Positions 1 to 5,945 of a stretch of DNA of 5,945 nucleotides are shown here, piece by piece. The notes below the pieces were generated by a model. It worked only from the letters and a program-made list of their open reading frames with translations, did not search any database and was not told the DNA's origin. Each line of letters starts with the position of its first letter. Position 1 is the stretch's first letter. This DNA comes from Lentimicrobiaceae bacterium. GTDB lineage: Bacteria > Bacteroidota > Bacteroidia > Bacteroidales > Lentimicrobiaceae. A program made the position numbers and the translations under genes. The stretch lies in assembly GCA_028697695.1 (NCBI GenBank), contig JAQVEI010000163.1, positions 1-5,945 of the forward strand, given 5' to 3'.

Positions 1-1
1 T

Positions 2-613
2 GTCGAATTGGAAGAAGGCGTTGATGGCTTGATTCACATTTCAGATCTTTCCTGGTCCAAGAAAATTAAGCATCCGGCTGAATTTACCAAGATTGGAGAA
101 AAAATCGAAGTTATCGTGCTTGATGTTGATGTGGAAAACCGTCGCCTGAGCCTGGGCCACAAGCAACTGGAAGAGAACCCATGGGACGTATTTGAAACTG
201 TATTTAATGTAGGCTCCGTACATCGCGGAACCATCATTAATGCCAGCGACAAAGGTATGGTTGTTTCCCTGCCTTACGGTGTAGAAGGATTTGTTCCTGC
301 ACGCCATGCTGTTAAGGAAGACAACTCCGTGGCTAAGTTGGATGAAAGCCTCGACTTTAAAGTGATAGAGTTTTCAAAAGAAAACAAGAAGATTATCCTT
401 TCTCATTCGCGTATTTTCCAGGAAGCCAGTGCCGCTGAACGTCAAAAGGAAAACGCAGCGAAAGAAAGCGCTGAAACTTCAACCAAACGGGCTGTTAAAA
501 AGCTCAAAGATAACCTGGAGAAAACAACTCTTGGTGATCTCGAAGCCCTGGCAAACCTGAAATCAGATATGGAACAATCTGAAAAGAAAGCCAGAAACAA
601 AAAGTCCGAATAA
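2..613 (+). CDS. rpsA: 30S ribosomal protein S1, C-terminal part (5' end outside window)
   Basis: S1 binds mRNA on the small ribosomal subunit and helps recruit and unfold messages for initiation. Only the last 203 codons are here; the frame is open to the left edge, so the true start lies upstream and the TTG at 8 is internal. Two S1 (OB-fold) RNA-binding repeats can be read. The first is partial, visible residues 1-55, with the typical GLIHISDLSW segment and a closing RRLSLGHKQL. It is followed by the linker ENPW and a full repeat at about 69-139 (GSVHRGTI, GVEGFVPA, KKIILSHSRIF). Residues 140-203 form a Lys/Glu/Ala-rich, probably helical tail without S1 signature, which I believe is usual for Bacteroidota S1. 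A terminator follows 26 bases after the stop. Identification rests on repeat order and linkers; another multi-S1 protein is unlikely. Confidence 0.93.
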   Translation, partial: VELEEGVDGLIHISDLSWSKKIKHPAEFTKIGEKIEVIVLDVDVENRRLSLGHKQLEENPWDVFETVFNVGSVHRGTIINASDKGMVVSLPYGVEGFVPARHAVKEDNSVAKLDESLDFKVIEFSKENKKIILSHSRIFQEASAAERQKENAAKESAETSTKRAVKKLKDNLEKTTLGDLEALANLKSDMEQSEKKARNKKSE

Positions 614-638
614 GGCGTAAAATAAAAATTGAATTTAG

Positions 639-667
639 AGGCTGTCAGTATTTGGCAGCCTTTTTTA
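639..667 (+). terminator. Rho-independent terminator after rpsA
   Basis: GGCTGTC (640-646) pairs with GGCAGCC (654-660), seven base pairs including one G-U, around a 7-base loop. An outer A-T pair (639/661) can extend the stem. Six T residues follow directly (661-666). It lies 26 bases after the rpsA stop and on the correct strand to end that transcript, so rnz probably needs its own promoter or depends on read-through. Confidence 0.85.
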
Positions 668-721
668 TTGTATGGCCCGAAAATTGACGAAGCATTTCTT
701 TTAAAAAAGCACATCAAATAT

Positions 722-725
722 AGGA
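722..725 (+). promoter_or_regulatory. Weak ribosome binding site of rnz
   Basis: AGGA lies nine bases before the ATG at 735, an acceptable distance for a short Shine-Dalgarno match. It supports the ATG at 735 as the start. I found no TAnnTTTG promoter element in 668-734, so the source of the rnz transcript is not visible. Confidence 0.4.
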
Positions 726-734
726 TACACTTTT

Positions 735-1652
735 ATGAATACTTTTTCAGTTACCGTTTTGGGAAGCAGTGCTGCGATAGCTACGCCTGGCCGGGGGTTG
801 TCGTCTCAGGTGCTTAGATATGGCCCGGAGCTTTTTTTAATAGATTGTGGTGAGGGGACTCAGTTTCAGCTAAGACGGTTTAAGATATCCGTAGGCCACA
901 TTAATCGTGTGTTTATCAGCCATTTGCATGGCGATCATTTTTTCGGACTTATTGGCCTGTTGTCCACATGGCATCTGCTCAGGCGAGTGAAAGCTGTTGA
1001 TATTTATGCTCCACCGGCATTGGAAGATATTCTAAAGATGCAATTCGAGGCTTCGGGGACGGTGCCCAATTATCCGATTATTTTCCATCCGGTTACAGCA
1101 GAATCTCCCCGGCTTATTCTTGATCATCCGCAAATGGAGGTTTTCAGCCTGCCGCTTACTCACCGTGTACCCACTACCGGTTTTCTTTTTCGCGAGAAGC
1201 CGCTGCCTCGTCGCATAAACCCGGAATCTATAGATTTTTACAATGTTCCTTATCATAGCATTGAAGCTTTGCGCCATGGAAAGGATTATACTGATGCTAC
1301 TGGCCGGGTAATTCCCAATGCTGAACTTACATTGCCTTCTCCCGCAAGCCGCAGCTATGCCTATTGCTCAGATACCGCTTACAATGAATCATTGGTGCCT
1401 CTTATAGCCGGCAGCACCCTGTTGTATCATGAGGCTACATTTATGCATGATCGCATTAAATCTGCTATAGAAAAGGGACATTCAACCAGTATTCAGGCCG
1501 CGGACATCGCTGAAAAAGCTGGTGTTAAACAGTTGTTGCTGGGGCATTTTTCAGCCCGTTATGATGATTTGCATCCTTTGCTTAATGAGGCAAGAGGTGT
1601 GTTCGAGCGTACCATGCTGGCTGAAGACGGGACTACTTATCCTATTGAATAA
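735..1652 (+). CDS. rnz: Ribonuclease Z (tRNA 3'-processing endoribonuclease)
   Basis: RNase Z is a zinc-dependent metallo-beta-lactamase-fold endonuclease that cuts the 3' trailer from precursor tRNAs, normally just after the discriminator base, in the cytoplasm. At 305 residues this is the short bacterial form (tRNase Z-S). The catalytic motif HLHGDH is at 63-68 (H63, H65, D67, H68), the same numbering as in characterised bacterial enzymes. The remaining ligands are H143 (PLTHRVPTTGF), D213 (YCSDTAY) and H271 (LLLGHFSARY); the conserved H249 sits in KGHST and the HEATF motif at 232-236. The N-terminal VTVLGSSAA and DCGEGTQFQLRR (37-48) are classic for the family. Residues around 153-200 should form the flexible tRNA-binding arm. 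The ATG is preceded by a weak AGGA, and the protein begins directly with the first beta strand. The stop abuts the stop of the opposing kinase gene. No essential residue is missing. Confidence 0.97.
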   Translation: MNTFSVTVLGSSAAIATPGRGLSSQVLRYGPELFLIDCGEGTQFQLRRFKISVGHINRVFISHLHGDHFFGLIGLLSTWHLLRRVKAVDIYAPPALEDILKMQFEASGTVPNYPIIFHPVTAESPRLILDHPQMEVFSLPLTHRVPTTGFLFREKPLPRRINPESIDFYNVPYHSIEALRHGKDYTDATGRVIPNAELTLPSPASRSYAYCSDTAYNESLVPLIAGSTLLYHEATFMHDRIKSAIEKGHSTSIQAADIAEKAGVKQLLLGHFSARYDDLHPLLNEARGVFERTMLAEDGTTYPIE

Positions 1653-4124
1653 TCAGGCATATAGTATTTTGCTGAATAATTTTAACAGGGTTTTCTTGTC
1701 ATATGGTTTTGGAATGTAATGCGAACAGCCATTGTTGAGCATTTTTTCCTTATCGCCATGCATGGTATAGCCCGTAACGGCAATGATGGGTGTGTTTTTG
1801 TTCGGGCCTGAAATTTTGGCCTCAGCAGCTATTGCCAATCCATTGGGGCCGGCACCCAGGTTGATGTCCATCAGGATGGCATCGTATTTTTTGCGATTAA
1901 TCTTTTCAAGAGCTACATATCCGTTTTCAGCCATCTCGGTATTGCATAGCTCTCTCAGATACAATGCAGCCAGCCGCCGGTTTATTTCATTGTCTTCCAC
2001 TATAAGGACTTCGGGTACTGGCCCCCGGCTCAAGCGGTGTGTTCTGATGACACGGGCTGTTTTTTCATCAAGTTCTTTAATGTCAGGTACATGCTCGATT
2101 AATGGCAAAGCCACAAAGAAATCAGAACCTCTGTCCTGTATACTTTCTACCCATAAGCGGGCATCAATAAGATGAGCTATTTTAGTGCATAAAGATAAAC
2201 CCAGGCCACTACCTTCAAAGTTGCGCGAAAACCCCTCACTTACCTGTCTGAATTCTTCAAAAATCAGGCTGTGATGTTCCGGGGCAATACCTATACCTGT
2301 ATCGCTGATGCGTATCACTATTTCATGGCTTGTTTTTGAAGGTTTGTAAACACTTACCGAAATACCGCCATCTATCGTAAATTTAATCGCATTGTCCAGC
2401 AGATGATAGAGTAACTGACTTAGCATCTTTTCGTCGGCAAATACATATTGTTCCGGTGGAATTGCGGTCCGCAGATACAATCCTTTGTCACTGGCCATTG
2501 AATGAGCTGCCCGGAGTAGTGGCTGAAATAATTGCCTGGTGTTCAAAGGTTTCATATCCAGGCTGCTCTTATCTACTTCAACAGCAGACAGATCAATGAT
2601 GGAGTTGAGGGTTGACATTAACCTGCCGGCTGATTTAAAGATGGTGGAGGCCATAGATTTCATTCTCGGGTCGTCCAGCTCTTCAGAAAGAATTTCAGAA
2701 AATCCAAGTATTCCTGTCATGGGCGTGCGAAGCTCATGGCTCATATTGGCCAGCAGGGATGATTTCAACCTGCTTGAATCCTCTGCTTCCTTCTTTGAAT
2801 GCAGCAGGGTTTTTTCATTGCGAATGTATTGAATGGCCAGTGAGGCCTGTAATGAAATGAAATGCAGTAAGTTGCTCTCATTTTCAGTGTAAATGAGTTT
2901 TGGAGAGAATGATTGCAGGCTAATGGCGCCTATGCTTTTATCGCCGGCAATCAATGGCATGCCCAGATATGAAAAAGGAATGTTTTTATGTGGGCTGATG
3001 ATGCCATCATTTATCAGGCGTTCAATATCATCGCGGGAAGCAAGTAATGGTTGCTGTGTTTGAATGACGTAAAAAGGTAAACTGTTGTTGAGTTCTGCGT
3101 TTATGCTTTGTGGCGGGTAAATATAACTGAGCTCACTTTTTTCATTGATGAGTACCAATGAAAATTCGGGAACAGGCATCAGGGAATTGAGGATATTTTT
3201 CAGTGCCTCTGTTAGACCGTCAATGTTCTGCTCCGGATGAACAAAACGGGCAATTTTAAAGGCTGATTCCTGCAATATAGCGGCCTGTTTTTCCCGGGTT
3301 CTGTCCTGTATGCTTCCATGCCATACCCTAATTTTCCCATCCTCATCTGTAATTAATTTAGATTCAGCATGAAAATGATGTATCTTACCGTTAACGTCAT
3401 GAATACGGTAATCGATTGCGCAAAATGAAGGACTGCCACTTTTTATCTGCTTATGAATCAGTTGATACACCGGTAAATCGTTGTCATACACCAATGCAGC
3501 ATGGTCAAGCATTTCCGGAGTTAAGGTTACCTGAGGTATGGATAGGTTAAGAAGTTCAAAAAAGTTAGAGACTTTGGTAACTGTCTGCCCGCTGTCATAA
3601 CTTACCTCCCAGGTTGCGGTGGAAGTTTGTTTTAAAATAGCTTTTAATTCTGTCTGTGTCCTGCTTTCCTCATTAGGCAATGTCTGATATGGTTTTATAG
3701 CCAGCTTCTCATCTTCAGAATGTGCAGAAGCGATATCTGCCTTTCGGGCCCAAAGTTGATTTAAGGGTGTAATTACATTTAATTTCAGCGTGATTTGGCT
3801 TCCGGTATTGAAGGTCTTACGCGAAATATTGCAATTTATCAGCTTCCCGTTTTCACACAACAACTTACAAACACCATGATCAGAACCATAAAGAGATTCA
3901 ACGGGAATAATGAGATCCGGGTTTATAATGGCGCCAATGTTTTTGTCCGGAAGATTATCAGATGTAAACCCACTGATGGCTGAAAAAGAGGGGTTGAGTG
4001 CTATGATATTTCCGTATTTATCGGTAAGTATCGCTGGGAAAGGCAGATGTTCTAACCAATCAAACTGTAGATTTTTATTTAATTCCTGCTCCCTGTCCTC
4101 ATGCTCAAACCATTTAAAAATCAT
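1653..4124 (-). CDS. Soluble hybrid sensor histidine kinase (PAS-PAS-GAF-HisKA-HATPase-REC)
   Basis: This 823-residue protein should autophosphorylate on histidine and pass phosphate to its own receiver. Domains in order: PAS at about 22-118 (AILTDKYGNIIALNPSFSAI); a second, more divergent PAS at about 160-278 ending in the PAC-like HGSIQDRTREKQ; GAF at about 285-435 (YLGMPLIAGDKSIGAISLQS); a short probable coiled coil 436-455; HisKA with phospho-acceptor H463 in MSHELRTP; HATPase_c with N box N578 (LLDNAIKF), G1 box DTGIGI (608-613), F box 621-627 and G2 box GSGLGLS (638-644); REC at about 704-822 with E710/D711, phospho-acceptor D753 (LMDINL), T784 and K806 (PKP). I see no signal peptide or membrane segment, so it probably senses a cytoplasmic cue; the ligands of its three sensor domains are unknown. 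There is no HPt domain, DNA-binding domain or partner regulator here, so the output partner must be encoded elsewhere. All key catalytic residues are present. The ATG at 4124 is the first start of the open frame and sits shortly before the first PAS domain. Confidence 0.94.
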   Translation of the reverse strand: MIFKWFEHEDREQELNKNLQFDWLEHLPFPAILTDKYGNIIALNPSFSAISGFTSDNLPDKNIGAIINPDLIIPVESLYGSDHGVCKLLCENGKLINCNISRKTFNTGSQITLKLNVITPLNQLWARKADIASAHSEDEKLAIKPYQTLPNEESRTQTELKAILKQTSTATWEVSYDSGQTVTKVSNFFELLNLSIPQVTLTPEMLDHAALVYDNDLPVYQLIHKQIKSGSPSFCAIDYRIHDVNGKIHHFHAESKLITDEDGKIRVWHGSIQDRTREKQAAILQESAFKIARFVHPEQNIDGLTEALKNILNSLMPVPEFSLVLINEKSELSYIYPPQSINAELNNSLPFYVIQTQQPLLASRDDIERLINDGIISPHKNIPFSYLGMPLIAGDKSIGAISLQSFSPKLIYTENESNLLHFISLQASLAIQYIRNEKTLLHSKKEAEDSSRLKSSLLANMSHELRTPMTGILGFSEILSEELDDPRMKSMASTIFKSAGRLMSTLNSIIDLSAVEVDKSSLDMKPLNTRQLFQPLLRAAHSMASDKGLYLRTAIPPEQYVFADEKMLSQLLYHLLDNAIKFTIDGGISVSVYKPSKTSHEIVIRISDTGIGIAPEHHSLIFEEFRQVSEGFSRNFEGSGLGLSLCTKIAHLIDARLWVESIQDRGSDFFVALPLIEHVPDIKELDEKTARVIRTHRLSRGPVPEVLIVEDNEINRRLAALYLRELCNTEMAENGYVALEKINRKKYDAILMDINLGAGPNGLAIAAEAKISGPNKNTPIIAVTGYTMHGDKEKMLNNGCSHYIPKPYDKKTLLKLFSKILYA

Positions 4125-4229
4125 TCAGATTGTTTATTTGTGAGGCAGTAAAAATACATTTTTTATTTTAAAATACAAAAATATAGTAATGATTAAGTAA
4201 CGCTTTCACTCTGTTTTTTTAAATAAAAG
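4125..4229 (-). other. AT-rich intergenic spacer between tcdA and the kinase gene
   Basis: This 105-base gap separates two minus-strand genes. It holds the candidate kinase promoter element at 4176-4183 and most of an inverted repeat whose right arm (4229-4237) overlaps the end of tcdA. No hairpin followed directly by a T-run is evident in the minus direction, so it is unclear whether tcdA transcripts stop here or continue into the kinase. No open reading frame of note lies inside. Confidence 0.6.
4176..4183 (-). promoter_or_regulatory. Candidate Bacteroidota -7 promoter element of the kinase gene
   Basis: Read on the minus strand this is TATTTTTG, an exact match to the TAnnTTTG consensus used by the primary sigma factor of Bacteroidota. 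It would give a 5' leader of roughly 40-50 bases before the ATG at 4124. No clear TTTG -33 element sits at the usual distance upstream, and the surroundings are so AT-rich that a chance match is quite possible. Confidence 0.4.
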
Positions 4230-4237
4230 TCACTTAA
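4193..4237 (-). repeat. Nine-base inverted repeat spanning the end of tcdA
   Basis: On the plus strand TTAAGTAAC (4193-4201) faces GTCACTTAA (4229-4237) across 27 bases. In the minus-strand transcript the arms pair over nine positions with one G-U. The arm near tcdA includes its stop codon (4230-4232). The large loop, AT-rich arms and lack of an adjoining T-run make it a poor intrinsic terminator; it could be a weak 3'-end structure, an operator, or chance. Confidence 0.25.
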
Positions 4238-4949
4238 TAAGTTGTTCAATGACTCCGGCAGCACACAGGCAGCCAAAAATTGCCGGCATGTATGAAATGG
4301 TTCCCACGTTTGATTTTTTATTCATCTCGCCTTCCATTTGTGTAATGCTTTGACGTGCTACTGCCTGTGGGCTGTAAACAGCCTTAAATCCATCCCAAAT
4401 ATCCATTTTGTGAAGTTTTTTACGGATATAATAGGCTAATTTGCAATGATGGGTGTTTGAGATATCATCGAGTTTAACCTGTGTGGGATCAGTTTTTCCG
4501 CCGGCTCCCATTGAGCTAATCAATGGAATACCCATACGCAGGGTATGCATAATCAGGTAAACTTTTGGCGACAAGGTATCAATGGCATCTACCACACAGT
4601 CGTATCCTTGTTCAAGTATTTGTGGCACACGCTCGTCTTTAACAAATTCAGTATAAGCGGTAATGTTCAGTTGAGGATTTATATCCAGCAACCGCCGGCT
4701 CATCACTTCTGTTTTGGGCATACCCAGGGTGCTTACCAATGCCGGTAGTTGACGGTTGCGGTTGGTGGTGTGTATGCGGTCACCATCTATTATGGTAAGA
4801 TGTCCAATACCGGCCCGCACCAGTTGTTCAGCAGCATATGCACCTACGCCGCCCAATCCGGCAACCATTACGCGCGCCTGCTGCAATCTGTTTATTTTAT
4901 CATCGCCCAATAACAATCGGGTGCGTGAAAGCCAATCCGTAGTATCCAT
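4230..4949 (-). CDS. tcdA: ThiF/E1-like tRNA threonylcarbamoyladenosine dehydratase (TcdA/CsdL family)
   Basis: TcdA uses ATP to dehydrate the t6A base at position 37 of ANN-decoding tRNAs into cyclic ct6A, which improves decoding. The 239-residue protein has the E1-like Rossmann core: GLGGVGAYAAEQLVRAGIG (31-49) for ATP binding, acidic IIDGD (53-57), TNRNRQ (62-67), the lysine of GMPKTEVM (K79) and DAIDTLSPK (121-129). The segment MGAGGKTDPTQ (147-157) closely matches E. coli TcdA and separates it from ThiF, MoeB and HesA; no zinc-binding CxxC pairs are seen. The hydrophobic C-terminus (about 216-236) also matches TcdA. It is somewhat shorter than E. coli TcdA. The start is set at the ATG at 4949: an in-frame TTG at 4961 would add four residues (MCRK) but lies inside the probable promoter. 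A sulfur-transfer ThiF-like role is less likely. Confidence 0.9.
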   Translation of the reverse strand: MDTTDWLSRTRLLLGDDKINRLQQARVMVAGLGGVGAYAAEQLVRAGIGHLTIIDGDRIHTTNRNRQLPALVSTLGMPKTEVMSRRLLDINPQLNITAYTEFVKDERVPQILEQGYDCVVDAIDTLSPKVYLIMHTLRMGIPLISSMGAGGKTDPTQVKLDDISNTHHCKLAYYIRKKLHKMDIWDGFKAVYSPQAVARQSITQMEGEMNKKSNVGTISYMPAIFGCLCAAGVIEQLIK

Positions 4950-4958
4950 TTTTCGGCA

Positions 4959-4966
4959 CAAAGATA
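4959..4966 (-). promoter_or_regulatory. Probable -7 promoter element of tcdA, near-leaderless
   Basis: Read on the minus strand this is TATCTTTG, an exact match to the Bacteroidota TAnnTTTG consensus. Its last base is only nine bases from the ATG at 4949, so transcription would begin a few bases before the start codon, or at it. The alternative TTG start at 4961 falls inside the element, which argues for ATG. A -33 TTTG is not evident. Confidence 0.6.
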
Positions 4967-4983
4967 CTCTTTTAGGATTTTAT
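4964..4983. repeat. Direct repeat copy 1, overlapping the tcdA promoter
   Basis: The plus-strand sequence ATACTCTTTTAGGATTTTAT recurs at 5090-5110 with one extra T in the T-run. This copy overlaps the tcdA -7 element by three bases and covers the spacer upstream of it. Flanking similarity (GATT followed by T-rich sequence, then TCATTG) hints that the original duplication was longer. Confidence 0.7.
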
Positions 4984-5089
4984 GGAGATTGTTAATTTTT
5001 TACATCATTGTTTTAAATCCACAACGCTGTTTTTCAATATTATAGCCCCTTATGCACCGCAGTAGATGGTATTGTTTTTCAACGCCACT

Positions 5090-5110
5090 ATACTCTTTTT
5101 AGGATTTTAT
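5090..5110. repeat. Direct repeat copy 2
   Basis: This is the second copy of the 20-base sequence at 4964-4983, displaced by 126 bases and differing only by one inserted T. At the place where copy 1 runs into TATCTTTG on the minus strand, this copy reads TATAGTGG, so it does not carry an intact -7 element. It lies 150 bases before the mscS start. Confidence 0.7.
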
Positions 5111-5181
5111 AACGATTATTTTCTCATTGGTTTGCACTTAAATGCTTAACTTCGTTTTTTTAATCCTACCTACATTAAAAT

Positions 5182-5199
5182 ACATTGCATTTACAATGT
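5182..5199. promoter_or_regulatory. Short inverted repeat upstream of mscS, possible operator
   Basis: ACATTG (5182-5187) and CAATGT (5194-5199) form a perfect six-base inverted repeat around six bases, 61 bases before the mscS start. No T-run follows, so it is not a terminator. The size suits a dimeric regulator site, but an inverted repeat this short arises often by chance in AT-rich DNA. Confidence 0.25.
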
Positions 5200-5260
5200 C
5201 AATTATTTGGTTACACATATGGATTAATTCATCTCAATTTATTTTCTTAAAATTTTTTCT

Positions 5261-5945
5261 ATGAATGCTCAGGAAATCATTGACAATCTTACCTTAATCG
5301 TTATTAATTACGGCCCGCGACTTTTGGGAGCCATTGTGGTATTTATTGTTGGTTGGTGGCTGGTAAAGCTTCTCTCAAAGTGGTTCTCATCTATGCTTGC
5401 CCGCAGAAATGTTGACCTGTCACTTCAGCCATTTTTAGCAGGTTTGGTCAACGGGCTGCTTAAAGTATTGCTTGTGGTAACGGTGTTTGGGATGATAGGC
5501 ATTCAAATGACCTCGTTTATTGCAATTATTGGTGCTTTAGGTTTGGCTGTAGGTATGGCTCTTTCAGGAACTTTGCAAAACTTTGCCGGTGGCGTTATTA
5601 TTTTGTTGTTTAAACCTTTTCGTGTGGGTGATTATATCGATACAGGATCTCATTCGGGCACTGTTCGTGAGATTCAGATTTTCAATACCATATTAAAAAC
5701 GGTTGACAATGTTACCATTATTATTCCAAATGGAAATTTATCCAATACTTCAATGACCAACTACTCTGTTGAATCCCGTAGAAGGGTAGACTGGAGCATA
5801 AGAATGGCTTATGGAGATGATGTTGAAAAGACTAAAGCAGTCATTAAGCAATTGGTTGATGCTGATAATCGCATACTTCATGATCCGGAAGTATTTATCG
5901 TCATTTCGGAGCTGGCCGACCATTCAGTAAAATTTGCCGTTCGTG
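5261..5945 (+). CDS. mscS: Small-conductance mechanosensitive channel, MscS family (3' end outside window)
   Basis: MscS channels are homoheptamers in the inner membrane that open under membrane tension and release solutes during hypo-osmotic shock. The first 228 codons are present; by comparison with the 286-residue E. coli protein about 55-60 residues are missing. Three membrane helices can be read: about 20-38, 60-81 and the pore helix 85-117, whose Gly/Ala-rich face is GLAVGMALSGTLQNFAGG (94-111). The beta-domain follows (FKPFRVGDYID, 117-127; VREIQIFNTILKT; IIIPNGNLSN), then the start of the alpha/beta cage (WSIRMAYGDDVEKTK, EVFIVISELADHSVKF). It is a minimal three-helix MscS without N-terminal extension. 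The ATG at 5261 is the only good start, since an in-frame TAA lies at 5225-5227; there is no Shine-Dalgarno, only an AT-rich leader. At the pore, the positions of E. coli L105, L109 and Q112 correspond to L95, M99 and S102. Confidence 0.93.
   Translation, partial: MNAQEIIDNLTLIVINYGPRLLGAIVVFIVGWWLVKLLSKWFSSMLARRNVDLSLQPFLAGLVNGLLKVLLVVTVFGMIGIQMTSFIAIIGALGLAVGMALSGTLQNFAGGVIILLFKPFRVGDYIDTGSHSGTVREIQIFNTILKTVDNVTIIIPNGNLSNTSMTNYSVESRRRVDWSIRMAYGDDVEKTKAVIKQLVDADNRILHDPEVFIVISELADHSVKFAVR

Larger units (their letters stand above)
4950..5260. other. Divergent AT-rich intergenic region between tcdA and mscS
   Basis: This 311-base region lies between the start codons of two divergent genes. It holds the tcdA promoter element (4959-4966), an imperfect direct repeat (4964-4983 and 5090-5110), a shared 10-mer TGTTTTTCAA at 5028-5037 and 5073-5082, and a short inverted repeat (5182-5199). 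No RNA gene, riboswitch or convincing coding region can be read. An exact TAnnTTTG element for mscS is absent; the nearest matches are TAACTTCG at 5147-5154 and ATTATTTG at 5202-5209, each imperfect. Confidence 0.6.

Noticed and set aside
684..712. TTGACG at 684-689 as a sigma70-like -35 box for rnz.
   Set aside because: The sequence 17 bases later (AAGCAC) is not a -10 box, and this promoter type is not expected in Bacteroidota.
629..817. A 62-codon plus-strand frame covering the rpsA terminator and the first codons of rnz.
   Set aside because: It spans a terminator hairpin and overlaps rnz in another frame; no family resemblance or binding site supports it.
1783..2175. A 130-codon plus-strand frame inside the kinase gene.
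   Set aside because: It lies opposite the receiver and ATPase regions, whose motifs are all intact on the minus strand; its Ser/Arg/Leu-rich product is typical of an antisense artefact.
4959..4961. TTG as the tcdA start codon, giving a protein four residues longer.
   Set aside because: It lies inside the probable -7 element, and a normal ATG follows four codons later just before the first conserved residues.
4756..4995. A 79-codon plus-strand frame running antisense through the start of tcdA into the repeat.
   Set aside because: It is a shadow of the well-supported tcdA gene on the other strand and shows no protein family features.
5066..5149. A 27-codon plus-strand reading frame in the divergent intergenic region, starting MVLFFNATILFLGFYNDYF, hydrophobic enough to resemble a tiny membrane peptide.
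   Set aside because: It has no ribosome binding site, its hydrophobicity follows from T-rich DNA, and part of it is simply the direct repeat copy. Without conservation data it should not be called a gene.
5131..5154. TTTG at 5131-5134 with TAACTTCG at 5147-5154 as an mscS promoter pair.
   Set aside because: The spacing of 12 bases is well short of that expected between the -33 and -7 elements, and the -7 match is imperfect.

Overview
The window looks like ordinary core chromosome from a member of the Bacteroidota. This is an inference from three things: several start regions lack a strong Shine-Dalgarno sequence, two minus-strand genes are preceded by exact matches to the Bacteroidota promoter -7 consensus TAnnTTTG, and the protein sequences (S1, hybrid kinase, MscS) read like that phylum. 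Base composition is moderate in genes and clearly AT-rich between them. I see no tRNA, rRNA, CRISPR array, insertion sequence or phage gene.

Layout. (1) 2-613 (+): the 3' end of rpsA, ribosomal protein S1, entering from the left edge and closed by a good intrinsic terminator at 639-667. (2) 735-1652 (+): complete ribonuclease Z (rnz), with every expected zinc ligand. (3) 1653-4124 (-): a large soluble hybrid sensor kinase, PAS-PAS-GAF-HisKA-HATPase-REC, convergent with rnz with no base between the two stop codons. (4) 4230-4949 (-): a ThiF/E1-like enzyme, most likely the tRNA threonylcarbamoyladenosine dehydratase TcdA, upstream of the kinase on the same strand. (5) 4950-5260: a 311-base AT-rich divergent intergenic region with a near-leaderless promoter for tcdA, an imperfect 20/21-base direct repeat and a short inverted repeat before the next gene. 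(6) 5261-5945 (+): the N-terminal 228 codons of an MscS-type mechanosensitive channel, cut by the right edge.

Function. Three genes serve translation and tRNA biology: S1, tRNA 3'-end maturation by RNase Z, and ct6A formation by TcdA. The kinase and MscS are sensory or stress genes. Nothing shows that the five act as one system; the terminator after rpsA, the convergent rnz/kinase pair and the divergent tcdA/mscS pair suggest mostly separate transcription units. I found no convincing new system. The points most worth a second look are the promoter-overlapping repeat, the near-leaderless tcdA start, the zero-gap convergent junction and the orphan multi-sensor kinase.
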